41,294 nt of DNA, taken from assembly GCA_020441605.1 (NCBI GenBank), contig JAGRLX010000017.1, positions 1 to 41,294 on the forward strand, read 5' to 3'. Of this stretch, positions 8,359-16,730 are shown in pieces. The translations under genes and the position numbers were made by a program. The DNA is from Alphaproteobacteria bacterium (GTDB lineage Bacteria; Pseudomonadota; Alphaproteobacteria; Rhizobiales; Aestuariivirgaceae). Under the pieces are notes generated by a model, which searched no databases, was not told where the DNA came from, and saw only the letters and a list, made by a program, of their open reading frames with translations. The stretch's first letter is position 1. The number at the start of each line of letters is the position of its first letter.

Positions 8359-9453
8359 TTGCATTCCATTCGGATCATCGGAGCGGGTTCCATCGGCAAT
8401 CACCTGGCCAATGCGGCGCGCAGCCGCGGCTGGGCCGTGACGCTCACCGACATCGACGCCGCAGCGCTCGACCGGGCCCGCACCAGCATCTATCCGCAGC
8501 GCTACGGCGCCTGGGACGAGGCTATCCTGCTCAAGGAGTCGCGGGCGGCTTTCGCGGACCCCGCCGATGTCGTGTTCATCGGCACACCACCCGACAGCCA
8601 TATCAAGCTTGCCCTCGAAACCCTCGAACGGGTCAGCCCCAAGGTACTGCTCATCGAAAAGCCCTTGGCAGGCCCGGATCTCGCCGGCTGCCAGCAGCTG
8701 CTCGACGCGGCCCAGAAGAAGGGGGTGTTCGCGGCGGTGGGCTACAACCATTGCCTGGGCGCCAACACCGTCAAGGCCGAGGCATTGGTCCGCAGCGGTC
8801 TGCTCGGCGCGCTCAAGACTATTTCGGCACGCACCCGCGAACATTGGCAGGGCATCTTCAATGCCCATCCCTGGCTCTCGGGGCCGGGCGATTCCTATCT
8901 CGGATTTTCGGCGCGCGGCGGCGGCGCCTGCGGCGAACACTCGCATGCGATCAACATCTGGCAGCACTTCGCCCATGTGACGGGCGCGGGGCGGGTGAGC
9001 GAGGTTTCGGCCAATCTCGACATCGTCAAGGACGCCACGGTCGACTATGACCAGCTGGCCCTGATCACGGTCAAGACCGATCAGGGGCTGACGGGCGACA
9101 TCATCCAGGACGTGGTGACCTCACCCGCCGAGAAGTCGGCGCGGCTGCAGGGCTCCGATGGCTTCATCGAGTGGCGGGTAAACCATGCGCCGGGCCACGA
9201 CGCGGTGCTGAGCGGCAGCTTCGGTGGGCCGGTTCAGGAGGATCTGATCGCCAAGACGCGGGCCGATGACTTCAAGGCCGAGATCGATCATCTCGCGGCG
9301 ATCATGGCCGGAACGGCGACCGCCTCGCCGATCTCCATCACGCGCGGCCTCGATACCATGATGGTGATCGCCGCCGCCTTCGCATCGCACACCCTGGGCC
9401 GCCGGGTGCGCATTGACTGGTCCAAGGGCTATGTGCCCGGCGCCATTGCTTGA
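8359..9453 (+). CDS. Gfo/Idh/MocA family NAD(P)-dependent sugar oxidoreductase
   Basis: The 364-residue protein starts with a Rossmann fold (IIGAGSIGNHLANAARSRGW), carries the family's cofactor/active-site loop LLIEKPLAG (Glu-Lys-Pro) near residue 105, and a C-terminal alpha/beta domain with GACGEHSHAINIW holding the likely catalytic His. Such enzymes oxidise or reduce sugars or nucleotide sugars. I prefer a TTG start at 8359 because GAGG stands five bases before it; the ATG at 8323, which adds 12 residues, has no ribosome site. It is the first gene of a co-directional set with NeuB-like, HAD, cytidylyltransferase and methyltransferase genes, and its stop overlaps the ribosome site of the next. 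It probably makes or modifies the sugar precursor of that set. Confidence 0.85.
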   Translation: MHSIRIIGAGSIGNHLANAARSRGWAVTLTDIDAAALDRARTSIYPQRYGAWDEAILLKESRAAFADPADVVFIGTPPDSHIKLALETLERVSPKVLLIEKPLAGPDLAGCQQLLDAAQKKGVFAAVGYNHCLGANTVKAEALVRSGLLGALKTISARTREHWQGIFNAHPWLSGPGDSYLGFSARGGGACGEHSHAINIWQHFAHVTGAGRVSEVSANLDIVKDATVDYDQLALITVKTDQGLTGDIIQDVVTSPAEKSARLQGSDGFIEWRVNHAPGHDAVLSGSFGGPVQEDLIAKTRADDFKAEIDHLAAIMAGTATASPISITRGLDTMMVIAAAFASHTLGRRVRIDWSKGYVPGAIA

Positions 9454-9463
9454 GGAAGACGAC

Positions 9464-10999
9464 ATGACGCAAGACGCGTTCCGTTTCGACGAATTGTTCA
9501 TCTACGATCTCGCCAACAACCATCAGGGCGACCCTGCCCATGCCGCCAATGTCATTCGCGAGGTCGGACGGGTGAACAAGGCGGCCGGGGTCACCGGTGC
9601 GCTGAAGTTCCAGTTCCGCCAGCTCGACAGCTTCATTCACCCCGACTTCCAGGGCCGCACCGACCACAAATATGTCAAGCGCTTCTCCGAGACCAAGCTG
9701 TCGATGGACGAGTTCCGCAAGCTGGTGCCGATTGTGCGCGAAGCTGGCCTGCTGACCATGAGCACGCCCTTCGACGAGGAATCGGTCGACATCATCTGCG
9801 ACATGGGCCTCGATTTCATCAAGGTCGCCAGCTGCTCGGCCGACGACCGGCCGCTGATCGAGAAGATTGCCCGGGTGAACAAGCCGGTTGTGGTCTCGAC
9901 GGCGGGGTTGCGTACCGACGAAATCGACTGGCTGGTGAACTTCCTCCAGTCCGAGCGGGTCAATTTCGCGCTGATGCATTGCGTCGCGATCTATCCGACG
10001 CCGGACAGCAAGCTGCAGCTCGACCAGATCCGCCAACTGCGCGAGCGCTATCGCGGCGTGCAGGTCGGCTGGTCGACCCATGAGGACCAGAACCTCACCG
10101 CTCCGATCCAGATGGCCTATGCCTTGGGCGCGCGGCTTTTCGAGCGCCATGTCGGCCTCAACACCGACAAGCACAAGCTCAATGCCTATTCCTCGACGCC
10201 AGGGCAGCTTGAGACGTGGCTCGCTGCCTACAAGACGGCCCGCGCCATGCTCGGCGCTTCGGAGCGGGCGCCGGCGCCGGCCGAAGAGCGGCAGACGCTG
10301 TTCGAACTGAAGCGCGGCACCTTTGCCAGACGCGACCTTGCCAAGGGCGAGACCCTGTCGCGCGAGGACGTGTTCTTCGCCATGCCTTGCGCGGAAGGCA
10401 ACATGACCTCCGGCGGGTTCCGGCCCGGCATGGTGGCGGATCGCGACTACAAGGCGAAGGAGGCCCTCTCGGACGGCATGTCCGGCCAGGTGACCACCGA
10501 CGAGCAACTGGTCTACCAGATCATGCTGCAGGTGCGCGGCATGCTGAACAAGGCCGGCATCCATATCAACGAGGATTCGTCTATCGAGATTTCCCACCAT
10601 TACGGCCTGCGGCGGTTCCGCGAGTATGGCGCGGTCATCATCACGTGCATCAACCGCGAATACGCCAAGAAACTGGTGATCCAGCTGCCGCGGCAGAAGC
10701 ACCCCTATCACTTCCACAAGAAGAAGGAAGAAACGTTCCAGCTCCTCGCCGGCGACCTCGAGATCGTCAAGGACGGTCACAAGGTGCCGATGCAGCCGGG
10801 CGATACGCTGCTGGTCGAACCCAACCAGTGGCACAAGTTCCATACGCTCGACGGCTGCATCTTCGAGGAAGTGTCGACCACCCACTTCAACAACGACAGC
10901 TTCTACGAGGACCCGGCGATCGTCCGCATGGACCGCGACCAGCGCAAGACCAAGGTCGACAACTGGCTCACCTACTTCCGTGTCCAGCACTCCATTTGA
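9464..10999 (+). CDS. NeuB-family ulosonic acid synthase fused to SAF and cupin domains
   Basis: The 511-residue protein has a NeuB-type TIM barrel (about 1-265), an SAF/antifreeze-like domain (about 283-345, RGTFARRDLAKGETLSREDV) and an extra cupin (about 390-475). Barrel motifs are recognisable but divergent: DLANNHQGD, KVASCSADDRPL, MHCVAIYPTP, GWSTHED (GYSDHT in classical enzymes) and FERHVGLNTD (EKHFTLD). The cupin keeps metal ligands His416, His418, Glu422 and His457 and resembles D-lyxose-isomerase-type cupins. NeuB enzymes condense phosphoenolpyruvate with a hexose or hexosamine to give nonulosonic acids. GAGGAAG overlaps the previous stop and sets the ATG at 9464. Substrate is unknown; the neighbouring phosphatase hints at a phosphorylated product, as in Kdn synthesis. 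Confidence 0.85.
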   Translation: MTQDAFRFDELFIYDLANNHQGDPAHAANVIREVGRVNKAAGVTGALKFQFRQLDSFIHPDFQGRTDHKYVKRFSETKLSMDEFRKLVPIVREAGLLTMSTPFDEESVDIICDMGLDFIKVASCSADDRPLIEKIARVNKPVVVSTAGLRTDEIDWLVNFLQSERVNFALMHCVAIYPTPDSKLQLDQIRQLRERYRGVQVGWSTHEDQNLTAPIQMAYALGARLFERHVGLNTDKHKLNAYSSTPGQLETWLAAYKTARAMLGASERAPAPAEERQTLFELKRGTFARRDLAKGETLSREDVFFAMPCAEGNMTSGGFRPGMVADRDYKAKEALSDGMSGQVTTDEQLVYQIMLQVRGMLNKAGIHINEDSSIEISHHYGLRRFREYGAVIITCINREYAKKLVIQLPRQKHPYHFHKKKEETFQLLAGDLEIVKDGHKVPMQPGDTLLVEPNQWHKFHTLDGCIFEEVSTTHFNNDSFYEDPAIVRMDRDQRKTKVDNWLTYFRVQHSI

Positions 11000-11594
11000 G
11001 GTTTATGTCTTCGACTTCGACGGTACGCTCGTCGATTCGGCGGCGGTGAAGCGTCAGGCGTTCTTCGACGTCTTTCCGGCAGCGTGCGCGCCAGCCGTGG
11101 CCGCCGTGCTGGCCCGTGACCCGGACGGCTCGCGCCATCATGTGATCCCCGAGATGGTGGCCGAAGCGCGGCGTCTGTCATTGGCGCCGGCCGGGCTTGA
11201 TGCCGCCGCGCTGATCGTCGCCTATGGCGAAGCGGTGGAGCGTGGCGTGCAACTGGCGCCGGCCATGCCTGGCGCCGAGAACGTGTTGCGGGCGGCAAGC
11301 CAGGCGTCGGCCTATGTGGCGTCTATGACCCCGCAGGAGGACCTCGAGGCCCTGTTGGCGCAGCGTGGCTGGCTGCCGCTGCTCAAGGGTGCCTTCGGCT
11401 ATCCTAAGGCCAAGGCGGATGTGGTCGCCGATCTGCTGCGGCGCCATGGCATCGCGCCCGCGCAGCTCATCGTGATCGGCGACGGCATCAGTGACCGGAC
11501 GGCCGCCGAACGCAATGGTTGCGCCTTCCACGCCATCACCTCGCCCCAGTCGCTGTTGAGGATTCCAGGCTTGAGGACCGAAGATCATGCATGA
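10980..11594 (+). CDS. HAD-family phosphatase
   Basis: The 204-residue protein carries HAD motif I FDFDGTLVD with the nucleophile Asp12 and acid Asp14, a motif II Ser/Thr in VASMTPQ, a Lys in PKAKADVV, and motif IV GDGISDRTAA, with a helical cap between motifs I and II (subclass I). It starts at a GTG inside the 3' end of the NeuB-like gene (20-base overlap) and ends overlapping the cytidylyltransferase start. In Kdn pathways an HAD enzyme removes the 9-phosphate between the synthase and the CMP transferase; the same gene order here suggests an equivalent step. The true substrate is unproven. Confidence 0.83.
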   Translation: MSSTPFEVYVFDFDGTLVDSAAVKRQAFFDVFPAACAPAVAAVLARDPDGSRHHVIPEMVAEARRLSLAPAGLDAAALIVAYGEAVERGVQLAPAMPGAENVLRAASQASAYVASMTPQEDLEALLAQRGWLPLLKGAFGYPKAKADVVADLLRRHGIAPAQLIVIGDGISDRTAAERNGCAFHAITSPQSLLRIPGLRTEDHA

Positions 11595-12300
11595 AGGACG
11601 GCGCATTCTCGCGGTCGTGCCGGCGCGCGGCGGCAGCAAGGGCATACCGCTGAAAAACCTGCGGACGATCGGCGGCGTCTCACTGGTCGCCATGGCCGGA
11701 CATGTGGCGACGGCGGTGGCGGCCATCGACCGCGCCGTGGTGTCGACCGATCATGAGGGTATTGCCGCCGAGGCCGAGCGGGCCGGGCTCGCGGCCCCGT
11801 TCCGGCGTCCCGAGGGCCTTTCGGGTCCGACCATCGCCGACTGGGATGTGCTGCATCACGCGCTGCTCACCATGGAGGCGCGGGATGGCGTGACCTATGA
11901 CTTGGTGCTGATGCTCCAGCCGACGTCACCCAGCCGCACCGCCGGACACGTCATGCGCTGCATCGCCATGCTGGTCGATGGTGGTTTTGACGCCGTGTGG
12001 TCGGTCAGCGAGACCGACAGCAAGGGGCACCCCCTCAAGCAATTGACCATCGGCGATGGCGATGCCCTCGACTATTACGATCCCGCCGGGGCGAAGATCG
12101 TGGCGCGCCAGCAATTAAAGCCGGTCTATCACAGGAACGGCATCGTCTATGCCTTCACGCGGCAGTGCCTGGTGGAGCAGAAGACCATCAAGGGTGCGAA
12201 GACCGGAGCCCTGCTGATCTCCGAGCCGGTCTCAAACATCGATACCGAGATGGATCTCGCGTGGGCCGAGTTCCTGTTGAGCCGGGAGGGCAAGTCATGA
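11587..12300 (+). CDS. Acylneuraminate cytidylyltransferase family protein (CMP-sugar synthase)
   Basis: The 237-residue enzyme has the NeuA/KdsB-type nucleotide-binding start VVPARGGSKGIPLKNL, then VVSTDHEGIAAEAERAG, the LMLQPTSPSRT motif, and NGIVYAFTRQ and NIDTEMDLAWAE near the end, which hold metal- and sugar-contacting residues in CMP-sialate synthases. It transfers CMP from CTP to the anomeric hydroxyl of a 2-keto-3-deoxy sugar acid. It overlaps the HAD gene by eight bases and the methyltransferase gene by four (ATGA), so translation is coupled. Its substrate is presumably the dephosphorylated product of the NeuB-like enzyme. Confidence 0.9.
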   Translation: MHEGRRILAVVPARGGSKGIPLKNLRTIGGVSLVAMAGHVATAVAAIDRAVVSTDHEGIAAEAERAGLAAPFRRPEGLSGPTIADWDVLHHALLTMEARDGVTYDLVLMLQPTSPSRTAGHVMRCIAMLVDGGFDAVWSVSETDSKGHPLKQLTIGDGDALDYYDPAGAKIVARQQLKPVYHRNGIVYAFTRQCLVEQKTIKGAKTGALLISEPVSNIDTEMDLAWAEFLLSREGKS

Positions 12301-13193
12301 CGGACAAGATGCCGGGAATGGGCGCCTATCTCCGCGCCAGGGGTCTCATCGGCGATGACGTGGCGCTTTATCATCCCGCCACCCGGGATCGGACCGACAT
12401 CGGGGTCTACATGTGCCGCGAGACCGAGGTGATATTCCTGGGCGCTGATCCCTCGGCCCTTGCCGAGCATTACCGCGACAAGGGTGTGGAGAACGACGGC
12501 AAGACATCGGTAAGCGATGTCGCCGGCGCCAAGGTGACCACCGCCACCCTGCAGGACTCGCGCCGGCGCTACGAGGATTTCCGTGACCTCCTGGTCAACA
12601 AGGCCGTGTGCGATTTCGGCACCGGCCATGGGCTGTTCATGCGGGTGGCGAAGGAGACCGCGCGCGAGATCTGCGGCGTCGAACTCAACACCATTCACGT
12701 GGAACGCCTCAAGAAGGATGGCTTTCGCGTCGAGGCGTCAATCGCCGCCTATGACGAGGGCCAGTTCGACGTCGTGACCCTGTTTCACGTGCTTGAACAT
12801 CTGGCAGAGCCGGTTGAGATGCTGTCGTCAATCCGCACACGGATGAAACCTGGTGGCCGCCTGATCGTGGAAGTGCCTCACGCCCGCGACTTCCTGCACC
12901 GGACACTGGTGAGCGAGCCGTTCAAGAATTTCACCTTCTGGTCGGAACACCTCGTTCTCCATACCGCCGACAGCCTGCGCCGGACGCTGCAGCTTGCCGG
13001 CTTCGGCCAGGCGACGGTCAAAGGCTTCCAGCGCTATGGGCTGGAGAACCACCTGCACTGGCTGGTGAAGCAGAGACCCGGCGGGCACGAGGCCTGGGCC
13101 CATCTGCACGAATCCGCCGTCAATGATGCCTATGGCAAGTTGCTGCAGTCGATCGGTCAGACCGACACCCTACTCGCCTTCGCCACCGCCTGA
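12297..13193 (+). CDS. Class I SAM-dependent methyltransferase, probably acting on the island's sugar
   Basis: The 298-residue protein has a less conserved N-terminal part (1-95) followed by a Rossmann methyltransferase core: motif I VCDFGTGHGLFMRVA, the acidic residue in CGVELNTIHVE, and FDVVTLFHVLEHLAEPVEML, as in ubiE/type-11 enzymes. The ATG overlaps the cytidylyltransferase TGA (ATGA), making it the fifth and last gene of the set. O- or N-methylation of the ulosonic sugar or of the growing glycan is the natural reading. Its TGA abuts the stop of the opposing gene (TGATCA) with no base between. Confidence 0.85.
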   Translation: MTDKMPGMGAYLRARGLIGDDVALYHPATRDRTDIGVYMCRETEVIFLGADPSALAEHYRDKGVENDGKTSVSDVAGAKVTTATLQDSRRRYEDFRDLLVNKAVCDFGTGHGLFMRVAKETAREICGVELNTIHVERLKKDGFRVEASIAAYDEGQFDVVTLFHVLEHLAEPVEMLSSIRTRMKPGGRLIVEVPHARDFLHRTLVSEPFKNFTFWSEHLVLHTADSLRRTLQLAGFGQATVKGFQRYGLENHLHWLVKQRPGGHEAWAHLHESAVNDAYGKLLQSIGQTDTLLAFATA

Positions 13194-14540
13194 TCAGGCT
13201 CTCCGGCTGATCGTCACGACGCCTGGCCCGCGCTGCGCATAGTGGAGATCGCCGAAGCGCCCGAGCGCCTGGGCCATCGGAGCGGCACGCGCCGCAATCC
13301 TCTCTGGTGTGAATTCGCCAGCATTGCTCTTGTGCTGCTCGTAACGGCGGCTTTCGTGAGCGATGCGGTGCTTGAGGCGGCGATAGATGTGCTGGCCATG
13401 GGCGGCGAGGCGCTCGGAGAGCGCCGGGGGCGTGACGCTGCCCTGCCGCAGACCGTCAAGTGCGGCGACAATCCGCTCACAGGCCAAGGGCCCCTCGAGC
13501 GAGGCGATATTCTGCTGGAGCAGGGCCGGATAGGCCGCGTGCATGTCGCGGGTTGGCGGATGGTCGAGATAGTGCCGGGCCCTGGCGCAGAGTTCCTCGA
13601 TGGCAGTGAAATTCTCGCTCAAGGCGTTGGGCAGGGCGATGTCGTACTCCGGGTCGACGACCGGCCGATAGGCGAGGGCCGGGAGACGCAACACGGCCGC
13701 CTCGACTGCGCTGGTGCAACCGTTGTGGATCAGGCACGACGCCGCAAGCTGCCAGGGTACGACCGAGCCTTCGTAGATCACCGTGACATTCTCGAGACCG
13801 GCGGCGGCCCTGTGCCATGCAGCATGGTCTTCGGATGGGTGCGGCCGGATCACCAGGCGGTGGGGCACCAGAGCCCTGGCGATGACCGGGATTGCCTGCT
13901 GGAAGGCCTCGAACAGTCTGTGCTTGTGAGCCTCGACGCCGCGACGGAACGCGATGTAGGCCTCGGCGTCGTGGGACCTAGCGCCGACCTTGGGCTTGCG
14001 GCCGGATGTCTTGAAGTGATTGACGATTCCGAAGTTGCTGTTGAACACGGCGAAGCGGCCGAAGCGCTGGCGCAAGTCAGCAACCGCCCCGGCATATAGG
14101 GGGTGGAGTTCGCTGCGCAACAGATCGGCGCGCGGATTGCCGACATCGATGATCGGCGTGCCGTGGTAGGAAGGATGGCGTCGCCAGAGATCGGAATTGC
14201 TCTTGCCCCAACTGAACAGGAGGCTCGGCAGGTTGAAAGCCTCAGGTTCGATGCGGGCACTGTGAACCGTGTCGTTGAAGCGGGCAAGGCCCTCTTCATC
14301 CCAGGCGGCGATGACATGGCCGAGGCCGCGCATGAGCTGCACCCGCTTGGCGAAACGCACGCTCTTGGAAATGTAGATCGATGGGGGAAAGCCGGGCTGC
14401 TGAATGAGGCTCATCACCCCGATGTGGCTGCGGAAGCCCGCTTCGGCCGCGAACAGCGCGAGTAGCAGCTTGCCGTCAAGTTCGCGGGACACGGTCTCGA
14501 CCGGAAGCAGAATGTCATTCAACGTGGTTGCCATGGGCAT
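13194..14540 (-). CDS. Surface carbohydrate biosynthesis protein (TIGR04396-like), putative GT-B-type transferase
   Basis: The 448-residue soluble protein begins with LLPVETVSRELDGKLLLALFAAEAG, the characteristic opening of a family found in surface polysaccharide loci next to NeuB-like and CMP-sugar genes. Later segments (LVIRPHPSEDHAAW and LIHNGCTSAVEAAVLRLPALAYRP) resemble the nucleotide-binding half of CDP-glycerol phosphotransferase or capsule synthesis proteins, with His-Pro and a Glu in the donor site. A role as the transferase for the CMP-activated sugar of this island is an inference. Two ATGs, at 14540 and 14534, are both possible; neither has a strong ribosome site. It reads towards the methyltransferase gene and away from the kinase fusion gene. 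Confidence 0.75.
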   Translation of the reverse strand: MPMATTLNDILLPVETVSRELDGKLLLALFAAEAGFRSHIGVMSLIQQPGFPPSIYISKSVRFAKRVQLMRGLGHVIAAWDEEGLARFNDTVHSARIEPEAFNLPSLLFSWGKSNSDLWRRHPSYHGTPIIDVGNPRADLLRSELHPLYAGAVADLRQRFGRFAVFNSNFGIVNHFKTSGRKPKVGARSHDAEAYIAFRRGVEAHKHRLFEAFQQAIPVIARALVPHRLVIRPHPSEDHAAWHRAAAGLENVTVIYEGSVVPWQLAASCLIHNGCTSAVEAAVLRLPALAYRPVVDPEYDIALPNALSENFTAIEELCARARHYLDHPPTRDMHAAYPALLQQNIASLEGPLACERIVAALDGLRQGSVTPPALSERLAAHGQHIYRRLKHRIAHESRRYEQHKSNAGEFTPERIAARAAPMAQALGRFGDLHYAQRGPGVVTISRRA

Positions 14541-14553
14541 GCTTTAGCGCATC

Positions 14554-14579
14554 GGGCAAGCCGGTGGAAACACTTGCCC
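14554..14579. promoter_or_regulatory. Dyad in a divergent promoter region
   Basis: GGGCAAG at 14554-14560 and CTTGCCC at 14573-14579 form a perfect 7-base inverted repeat with 12 bases between, in the 118-base gap between two divergent glycan genes. A further CTTGCCC lies at 14630-14636. It could be an operator or a 5' leader hairpin; no regulator is assigned. Confidence 0.35.
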
Positions 14580-14658
14580 TTGCCAATCTCGAAGGTCTGG
14601 TTCCGCACAGATCGAACAACTTACTTGAACTTGCCCACCAGCCCGGACAAATGGGGGC

Positions 14659-16110
14659 ATGAGTCAAACCCTCATCATGGCGGATCAACTTCTCGGGGCC
14701 CTTGCGGCGGCTCCGGTGCGCTTCGTCCATTGGAAGAGCAACCATCATCTGAACGAGGCCCTGGCGGGGGAGACCGACCTCGACCTGCTGGTGGCAGCCG
14801 AAGATGCGGATCGCTTCCGCCACGTGGTCGCTGGGCTTGGCGGCCTCGCCGTCATCAGCCAGCCCTGGGCGCGCTATCCCGAAGTCGAGGACTGGTTGTT
14901 GCCCGATCCTGACAGTGGCAGGTTCCTCCACCTGCATGTGCACCTGGCGACGGTAACCGGTCTCAAGCGGATCAAGCACCTGCGGCTTCCCTGGGCGGGC
15001 GAGCTTCTGGCCCAAAATCGTGCGGGAGCCCGCGGCTGGCCCATCCCTTCGGCGGAACTGGAGCTGCTGGTCTTGCTGGTGCGGATCTGGGCCAAGATGC
15101 CACCGCTCAAGCGGCTGTTCGGGCCACGGGTGCCGGCGCATATCATGGCCGAACTCCGCTGGCTTGAGAGCCAGGCAAAGCCGGACGCGCTTGCCCAGGC
15201 CGCCAGCGCACTGGGGCTTTCGGCGCGGTTCCCGCTCGATCTCGCGACAGAGTCGGCGATTGTCCGGCAGGCCAGGGATTTCAACGACCAAGTGCAGCAG
15301 CATGCACGGATGCCCTGGAGCGCGGCGCTGCTGTGGGCGGCGAAGCTCACTCTGCAGCTGGCGCTGACCAAGCTATGGTACCGCCATGTGGGGCCGATCC
15401 GGTATCGCAAGACGCTTGCCGGGAAGGGAGCCATGGTTGCGCTGATCGGCAGCGACGGGTCGGGTAAATCGACGGTGAGCCAGGCGCTCGAAAAATGGCT
15501 ACGCTACAAGATCGATGTGCATCTGATCTACATGGGATCGGGCGATGGCCGGGCGGGGTTGGTAAATGGCCTTCGCCGGGCCCTGTCGGCAGCCTTCGGA
15601 AAGAAGGTCAAGGCCCGCCGCCGGCGCGACCCGGACAAGCCGGTGCGGCCCGCAGGTTTCGCTGAGAAACTCTACCGGCTGTTCGACCTGCTGCTGTTGC
15701 GGCGCAAGCTGAAATTGCTGCGGCTGGCGCGGCGGCTCGCCGATGGTGGCAGCATCATCCTGCTCGACCGCTATCCGCAGCAGCAGTTCAAGGCCATCAG
15801 TGACGGACCGCGCCAGCAGGATGGCCGCGGTTTCGCCTGGGCGGCCCGCCAGGAACAGCGGCTCTTCGACGAAGCCGCCCGCCTAGGCCCTGATCTGGTA
15901 CTCAAATTGGCCATCGCTCCGGAGGTGGCCCATGCCCGCAAGCCGGACCATGATATCGAGACCATCCGGCGGAAATGCGCGATCACCGATGCTATCGTCT
16001 TGGATGGGGCAGCCACGGTGACGATCGATGCCGCAGCAGCACCAGAGACCGTACTGCGCAGGACGCAAGCCGAGATTTGGGATTATCTGCGAAAGGTATC
16101 CTTCCGATGA
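14659..16110 (+). CDS. Fusion of a nucleotidyltransferase-like domain and a thymidylate-kinase-like P-loop domain
   Basis: The 483-residue protein has an N-terminal domain with RFVHWKSN and GETDLDLLV (Asp40-x-Asp42 after Gly-Glu), the pattern of the uncharacterised nucleotidyltransferase family (NTP_transf_5 type), then a helical linker, then a P-loop kinase domain from about 258 with Walker A GSDGSGKST (264-272) and an ILLDRYPQQQF segment like the DR-Y/F motif of thymidylate kinase. Such fusions are seen in polysaccharide loci, but their substrate is unknown; phosphorylation of a sugar, nucleotide or lipid head group are all possible. GGGGGC precedes the ATG. Its stop overlaps the ATG of a second P-loop kinase. 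Confidence 0.8.
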   Translation: MSQTLIMADQLLGALAAAPVRFVHWKSNHHLNEALAGETDLDLLVAAEDADRFRHVVAGLGGLAVISQPWARYPEVEDWLLPDPDSGRFLHLHVHLATVTGLKRIKHLRLPWAGELLAQNRAGARGWPIPSAELELLVLLVRIWAKMPPLKRLFGPRVPAHIMAELRWLESQAKPDALAQAASALGLSARFPLDLATESAIVRQARDFNDQVQQHARMPWSAALLWAAKLTLQLALTKLWYRHVGPIRYRKTLAGKGAMVALIGSDGSGKSTVSQALEKWLRYKIDVHLIYMGSGDGRAGLVNGLRRALSAAFGKKVKARRRRDPDKPVRPAGFAEKLYRLFDLLLLRRKLKLLRLARRLADGGSIILLDRYPQQQFKAISDGPRQQDGRGFAWAARQEQRLFDEAARLGPDLVLKLAIAPEVAHARKPDHDIETIRRKCAITDAIVLDGAATVTIDAAAAPETVLRRTQAEIWDYLRKVSFR

Positions 16111-16724
16111 TCATCGAATGCGCCGGTCTGCCGGGCGCCGGCAAGACGACGGTCTGCAATCATGTCGCGGTGGCCCATGGCGGCAAGGGAAGTGTGCCAC
16201 TCATCGCGATGCGGTTCGACAGCGCATTCCTTTCTGCCGCCTGGAGCATCGCCGCCCTATGTCTCGGGGCGCGGCCCTTCCGGCTTGAACGCCTCAAGCG
16301 GGGGTTCAATCTGGCCGTCTTCCTGCGCCATTACCGGGACAGGCGGAAGACCATCCTGTTCGACCAGGGCATCGTCCAGAAGATTTGGTCGATCCTTGCC
16401 GACGCCGAGAACTATTCCGGCCAAGGACTCGCAGAGGTGATGGCGGCGCTCAAACCATCGGCCCCCGATGTCGTGGTGTGGTTGGAGACACCACTGGCGG
16501 AAGCCGTGGGCCGCATGGCCAGGCGGCAGGGTGGCCGGAGCCGCTATGATGAACTGGGTGAGGACGAGGCGCGGGACATTCTGGCGCTCCGGGCAGCGCT
16601 GCTGCGGCGGATCGCCGAAGATTTCTGTGCGGTGACGGGAGCACGGATGGTGCAACTCGACGGGTCATGCGAACCCGCATCGAACGCGGCGCAGATCGAT
16701 ACGCTTTTCCGCAGCCGCGGGTGA
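16107..16724 (+). CDS. Small P-loop kinase-like protein
   Basis: The 205-residue protein opens with a Walker A motif, GLPGAGKT at 7-14, and contains LFDQGIVQKIWSI (an Asp-Gln-Gly lid-proximal segment) and DVVVWLETPLAEAVGRMARRQGGRSRYDEL, which resembles the Walker B and Arg-rich lid of deoxynucleoside or thymidylate kinases. The ATG at 16107 overlaps the previous stop (ATGA), so it is translationally coupled to the fusion kinase. The pair may form a complex or act in sequence. The function is unknown. Confidence 0.78.
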   Translation: MIIECAGLPGAGKTTVCNHVAVAHGGKGSVPLIAMRFDSAFLSAAWSIAALCLGARPFRLERLKRGFNLAVFLRHYRDRRKTILFDQGIVQKIWSILADAENYSGQGLAEVMAALKPSAPDVVVWLETPLAEAVGRMARRQGGRSRYDELGEDEARDILALRAALLRRIAEDFCAVTGARMVQLDGSCEPASNAAQIDTLFRSRG

Positions 16725-16730
16725 ACGGCG

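Noticed and set aside
14659..16724. Kinases as housekeeping thymidylate kinase
   Set aside because: The fusion and divergent motifs, and the glycan setting, do not fit tmk, which is about 210 residues and stands near holB in this group.
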